Positions 7,801 through 9,148 of a stretch of DNA of 9,148 nucleotides are shown here, in pieces. Where the stretch lies: NCBI GenBank assembly GCA_021802595.1, contig JAJZRT010000105.1, positions 1-9,148 of the forward strand, read 5' to 3'. The position numbers and the translations under genes were made by a program. Below the pieces are notes generated by a model. It was not told the origin of the DNA. It searched no databases and was given only the letters and a program-made list of their open reading frames with translations. Source of the DNA: Pseudomonadota bacterium (GTDB taxonomy: Bacteria; Pseudomonadota; Gammaproteobacteria; Burkholderiales; Thiobacillaceae). The stretch's first letter is position 1. Each line of letters starts with the position of its first letter.

Positions 7801-9148
7801 AATCCGCCCATGACGTCGTCAACGCCGTCTCCGCCATAGAGCACATCGTCCCCCGCCCTGCCATTGATCGCATCGTCGCCGGCCAAGCCGTCGATCACAT
7901 CCGCGCCTGCATACCCATTTAGCGCAGGGTCATTGCCTGCCGTAGGGGCGAGCAACATGGTCTGGATATCGGCATACGTCCATACCTTGCCAGCGAAACC
8001 CGAATCCGGCGCGGGAAGAAACTCGATGCGGTCGACTCGCTGCGAATCGTTGTCGTTGTCGAAATAATTCCTGGCCATGACCCAGGCGCCGGAATCGAGC
8101 CCGTTCGCATCCAGCACCGAAAGAACCAGATTGTCTTCGTATTGCTGGGTCTGAGAATTCCAAACGGGCGAACGGATCAATTTCACATTCTCGGGCCGAA
8201 TGCCTTCCTTGAATCGCAGTACGTCGCCTCCGCCACCAGTATCGAGGAGGGTGTCCTGGCCATCGCCCAGGCTGTATTCGTATACGTCATCGCCGGCACC
8301 GCCTATCAGGGTGTCGTTTCCCTTGTGCCCTGCCAGGACATCCATGCCAACTCCGCCCCACAACACATCATTCCCCGCCCCCCCATACACCCTGCCGCCG
8401 CTGGCGCCGTTGGTGATATTGACCGGTGTGAGCAGGGTCTCGCCCACCAGCGTTTCCAGATCCAGCGCGTCGCCGTTGGCGAACGTGATCGTGGCGCTCA
8501 TGCCGTAGAAGGCGCTGTCGAGTTTGAGGGTGTCGCCGTTGTCGAGCGCGATGTCGACGCTCAGGCCGTTGGTTGGCGTGGCGCTGGCGACGAGGCCGCC
8601 CGCGCCGATTCCGGTGGCGGTGGCCAGCTGGATGCGGTTGTCGCCTTCGATGTCGAAGAGGCTGTCTGCGCCGGTGACGTTGAGGTAAGTGTCGTTGCCC
8701 GCACCGCCCTGGAGGATGTCGGCGCCGGCGCCGCCGTCGAGGATGTCGTCGCCCGCTCCGCCAATAAGCTGGTCTATGCCTGCGCCGCCATAGAGGACGT
8801 CGTTGCCATGGTATGGCTCGGGAAGGTTGGCCGCGTCGTCGTCTCCCCACAGGTCGTCGTTTCCGTCTCCGCCGATGAGGGTGTCGTCCTTGCCGCCGCC
8901 GACGATCTGGTCGTCGCCGTCGCCGCCGCCCAGATAGTCATCGCCGTGGTAGGCGGGGTCCAGTTCCGCGACGCTCTGGTCGTCGCCCCAGATGAGGTCG
9001 TTGCCCAGCCCGCCCAGAATAATGTCGTCCTTGCCCTGGCCGTACAGGTAATCGTCGCCGTCGCCGCCGTCGATGATGTCGTTGCCGTGGTTCCCGGGCA
9101 AAGCCCAGACGACCGAATTCCCGACCGGCTGGTTTCCGTCGCCATGGA
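4809..9148 (-). CDS. Giant RTX calcium-binding protein, type I secreted, N-terminus cut by the right edge
   Basis: This is a secreted or surface protein predicted to leave the cell through the adjacent exporter and to fold on binding extracellular Ca2+. The frame is open from the right edge to a TAG stop at 4809–4811, giving about 1,445 visible residues. Residue numbers here count from the TTG at 9101, which is not taken as the real start because the frame continues upstream with RTX-like residues (HGDGN) and no stop. Order: RTX repeats 5–140; partial HCBP-related module 141–226; RTX 235–272; HCBP-related modules 272–384 and 486–582 flanking RTX 386–486; beta-helix-like NxENLxLTG units about 590–1166; RTX 1163–1306; a last HCBP-related module about 1307–1400; and a C-terminal signal ending VIAANWQ. 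I find no cysteine, as is usual for RTX exports. No catalytic domain is visible; an enzyme, adhesin or scaffold domain could lie upstream of the edge. The middle (about 680–1013) is lower in GC and carries aromatic-rich insertions. Confidence 0.93.
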   Translation of the reverse strand, partial: HGDGNQPVGNSVVWALPGNHGNDIIDGGDGDDYLYGQGKDDIILGGLGNDLIWGDDQSVAELDPAYHGDDYLGGGDGDDQIVGGGKDDTLIGGDGNDDLWGDDDAANLPEPYHGNDVLYGGAGIDQLIGGAGDDILDGGAGADILQGGAGNDTYLNVTGADSLFDIEGDNRIQLATATGIGAGGLVASATPTNGLSVDIALDNGDTLKLDSAFYGMSATITFANGDALDLETLVGETLLTPVNITNGASGGRVYGGAGNDVLWGGVGMDVLAGHKGNDTLIGGAGDDVYEYSLGDGQDTLLDTGGGGDVLRFKEGIRPENVKLIRSPVWNSQTQQYEDNLVLSVLDANGLDSGAWVMARNYFDNDNDSQRVDRIEFLPAPDSGFAGKVWTYADIQTMLLAPTAGNDPALNGYAGADVIDGLAGDDAINGRAGDDVLYGGDGVDDVMGGLGNDTLYGGAGNDRLLGYGAWPIDTQAVRDEAGNDVLDGGAGFDMLFGGRGDDTYLFGRGDEFDQIGETANAAGGGTDTLRLDAGVLPGNVTLHRTLNDLVLVIDGGRDQIRMANYFRTDLGDVQIERIEFDGGTGPVWTAVDIASQVEYGAQNSMTGTPGNDTFIVDNELDTISEALGSGTDTVLSSRSYTLPDNIENITLTGFLYTSASGNSLDNILIGNSVDNALDGKDGADIAYGGKGNDWYVNVEQIVEYAGEGIDSVYNYRGGTLPANVENLYVSVPPSQWAAPGYNGIGYSNEFWYGSVSAIGNNLDNILVGRDGGYVGQDILDGKAGADTMIASGGAAVIYVDNPGDKVIGQGFEIRSSVDYALAAPNYTNRLSLIGVDAINGAGNVNSNVLISRLNTGSNTLAGGAGNDVYVIGLNDHVVEAVGEGNDRVYFWVAAYNDYGWPLPVPDNGREIRIADLGMSNVESFALAGNATDVTLRGDANANDLGLELAPDGTFRGILRGEGGNDRLSGGAGNDLLDGGAGADAMSGGSGNDVYIVDDANDQIYEGVGNNYNWSNSWDPYSAFGWFTRDGGIDTVQASVSYALSANVENLVLTGSSAINGTGNTLVNTITGNSAANVLDGGLGADTLTGGLGNDTYVVDDLGDVVSETSTLATEIDTVQSSITYTLGSNIENLTLTGTAAIDGTGNALANVLHGNSAVNTLNGLDGDDTIYAGDTDSAHGGNGNDTLISGNTAGWSYLWGEAGDDALVGGSYSGMFAGGLGNDTITGGAGMNFIWGDDQEMTGGGAGGNDTITGGNDYDYVISGTGDDVVYGNGGNDNLSGNAGNDTLYGGVGNDSLMGGPGTDFLDGGLGADTMTGGVGDDTYVMGRGYGVDTVIENDATAGNTDIAQFQTGVSADQIWFQQVGNNLEASIIGTGDKMVIQDWYLGSANHVEQFKTTDGAKTLLDGNVQNLVNAMASFAPPAAGQTTLPANYQTNLAPVIAANWQ
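4812..4991 (-). other. C-terminal type I secretion signal region
   Basis: The final 60 or so residues lack RTX repeats and end in a Gln/Ala/Pro-rich tail (FAPPAAGQTTLP, then NLAPVIAANWQ). I recall very similar tails at the ends of other betaproteobacterial RTX proteins. Type I signals are C-terminal and uncleaved, which agrees with the non-catalytic C39-like domain of the exporter. Exact signal limits cannot be read from sequence. Confidence 0.65.
4902..5183 (-). other. HCBP-related module IV of the RTX protein
   Basis: Motifs in order: MGRGYGVDTVIEND, DIAQFQTGVSADQIWF, NNLEASIIGTGDKMVIQDWY, VEQFKTTDG, then a helix VQNLVNAM. The placement at the end of the RTX blocks is typical of type I secreted proteins with this domain. 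Confidence 0.8.
5184..5615 (-). repeat. RTX nonapeptide block E
   Basis: This is the last long run of nonapeptides, including GGNGNDTLI, GGLGNDTIT, GNAGNDTLY, GGVGNDSLM, GGLGADTMT and GGVGDDTYV. An IWGDDQ tract recurs here, as in block A far upstream. The block ends directly before the last HCBP-related module and the secretion signal, the usual RTX-then-signal order. Confidence 0.85.
5604..7334 (-). repeat. Series of about five beta-helix-like NxENLxLTG units
   Basis: Recurring units have the plan TDTV.SS..Y.L..N.ENL.LTG....GN.L.N...GNS..N.LDG followed by a Ca2+-type GG.GND.Y turn. Approximate positions are 7056–7334, 6747–7055, 6156–6746 (highly divergent, possibly two fused), 5853–6155 and 5604–5852. 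The last two are the most regular, with 30 of 49 residues identical by hand count from IDTVQ to L(D/N)G. Similar units are common in large RTX calcium-binding proteins of proteobacteria. Units two and three have lost several consensus residues and carry insertions. Confidence 0.7.
7356..7646 (-). other. HCBP-related module III of the RTX protein
   Basis: This has the same plan as module II: Y.FGRGDEFDQI, DTLRLDAGVLPGNVTL, DLVLVIDGGRDQIRMANYF, IERIEFDGG, VWTAVDIASQV. It is the cleanest of the four copies and is followed at once by the first beta-helix-like unit. Confidence 0.8.
7644..7946 (-). repeat. RTX nonapeptide block C
   Basis: Nonapeptides of the form DGLAGDDAI, GGLGNDTLY, GGAGNDRLL and GGAGFDMLF are interrupted once by a loop without repeats (GAWPIDTQAVRDEA). 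The block links module II to module III and ends GGRGDDTYLFGRGD. Confidence 0.85.
7950..8288 (-). other. HCBP-related module II of the RTX protein
   Basis: The order of motifs is that of haemolysin-type calcium-binding-related domains: Y.LGDGQDTL, DVLRFKEGIRPENVKL, a strand NLVLSVLD, ARNYF, then RVDRIEF and WTYADIQTML. It is longer than module III because of an extra loop before NLVLSV (VWNSQTQQYED) and another after RIEF (PAPDSGFAG). Confidence 0.75.
8286..8399 (-). repeat. RTX nonapeptide block B
   Basis: This short run of about four nonapeptides (YGGAGNDVL, WGGVGMDVL, AGHKGNDTL, IGGAGDDVY) leads directly into module II. The second and third carry substitutions at glycine or aspartate positions (GMD, GHKG). 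Confidence 0.8.
8424..8681 (-). other. Partial HCBP-related module I of the RTX protein
   Basis: This is a stretch without GGxGxD repeats between RTX blocks A and B. LSVDIALDNGDTLKLDSAF followed by ITFANGDALDLETLV resembles the second half of the haemolysin-type calcium-binding-related module (strand, GD.L turn, aromatic, I.F.nG, helix). It is weaker than the later copies and lacks the W of their W(T/A)..DI motif. Confidence 0.5.
8682..9089 (-). repeat. RTX nonapeptide block A, with a 46–47-residue higher-order duplication
   Basis: This is a dense run of GGxGxDxUx-type repeats (for example GGDGDDYLY, GGAGDDILD, GGAGADILQ), expected to form a Ca2+-binding parallel beta-roll. Within it two larger tandem units stand out: 8949–9089 (47 residues, from HGND to LDPAY) and 8811–8948 (46 residues, from HGDD to PEPY). 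By hand they share about 26 of 46 residues, including GDGDD, G.GKDD, GN.D.L.WGDD and a closing Tyr, and a third HGND begins at 8810. The block is cut by the window edge and may continue upstream. Confidence 0.85.

Noticed and set aside
9099..9101. TTG as the start codon of the RTX protein
   Set aside because: The frame stays open to the window edge and encodes RTX-like residues upstream, so the gene is cut rather than starting here.

Overview
The window looks like chromosomal DNA of a GC-rich Gram-negative bacterium, most likely a betaproteobacterium. The main grounds are an aroE–mtgA gene pair with overlapping start and stop codons, an arrangement I associate with Betaproteobacteria, and protein sequences of that style (for example the NATAASL motif in AroE). 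I cannot name a genus from the sequence alone; Rhodocyclales, Burkholderiales and Nitrosomonadales relatives are all plausible.

Layout. On the + strand, positions 1–404 hold the 3' end of aroE (shikimate dehydrogenase), which overlaps the start of mtgA (401–1102), a monofunctional peptidoglycan glycosyltransferase. Everything else, 1109–9148, is on the - strand and reads as one type I secretion locus. In transcription order it contains a very large RTX (glycine/aspartate-rich, calcium-binding repeat) protein gene that enters from beyond the right edge and stops at 4809. A 140-bp gap with a strongly palindromic repeat follows, then an HlyB-type ABC exporter (4668–2536) and an HlyD-type membrane fusion protein (2524–1109). 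mtgA and hlyD end tail to tail, 6 bp apart.

How the parts work together. The RTX protein ends in a typical uncleaved C-terminal type I secretion signal. The exporter carries a C39-like domain that has lost the catalytic Cys and His, so it should dock the substrate rather than cut it. The HlyD-like protein would bridge the exporter to a TolC-like outer-membrane channel. No TolC homologue, HlyC-type acyltransferase or regulator is in the window. Outside the cell the RTX blocks should fold on binding calcium. The protein is built from RTX nonapeptide blocks, four haemolysin-type calcium-binding-related modules (three full, one partial) and a series of about five beta-helix-like units with the NxENLxLTG signature. 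Its start lies outside the window, so I cannot tell whether it is an adhesin, a surface-layer or matrix protein, or a carrier of an N-terminal enzyme domain.

I see no clearly novel system. The points most worth a second look are three aromatic-rich insertions in the middle of the RTX protein, the lower GC and degenerate calcium-binding turns in the same stretch, the doubly degenerate C39-like domain of the exporter, and the palindromic element between the RTX gene and the exporter gene.
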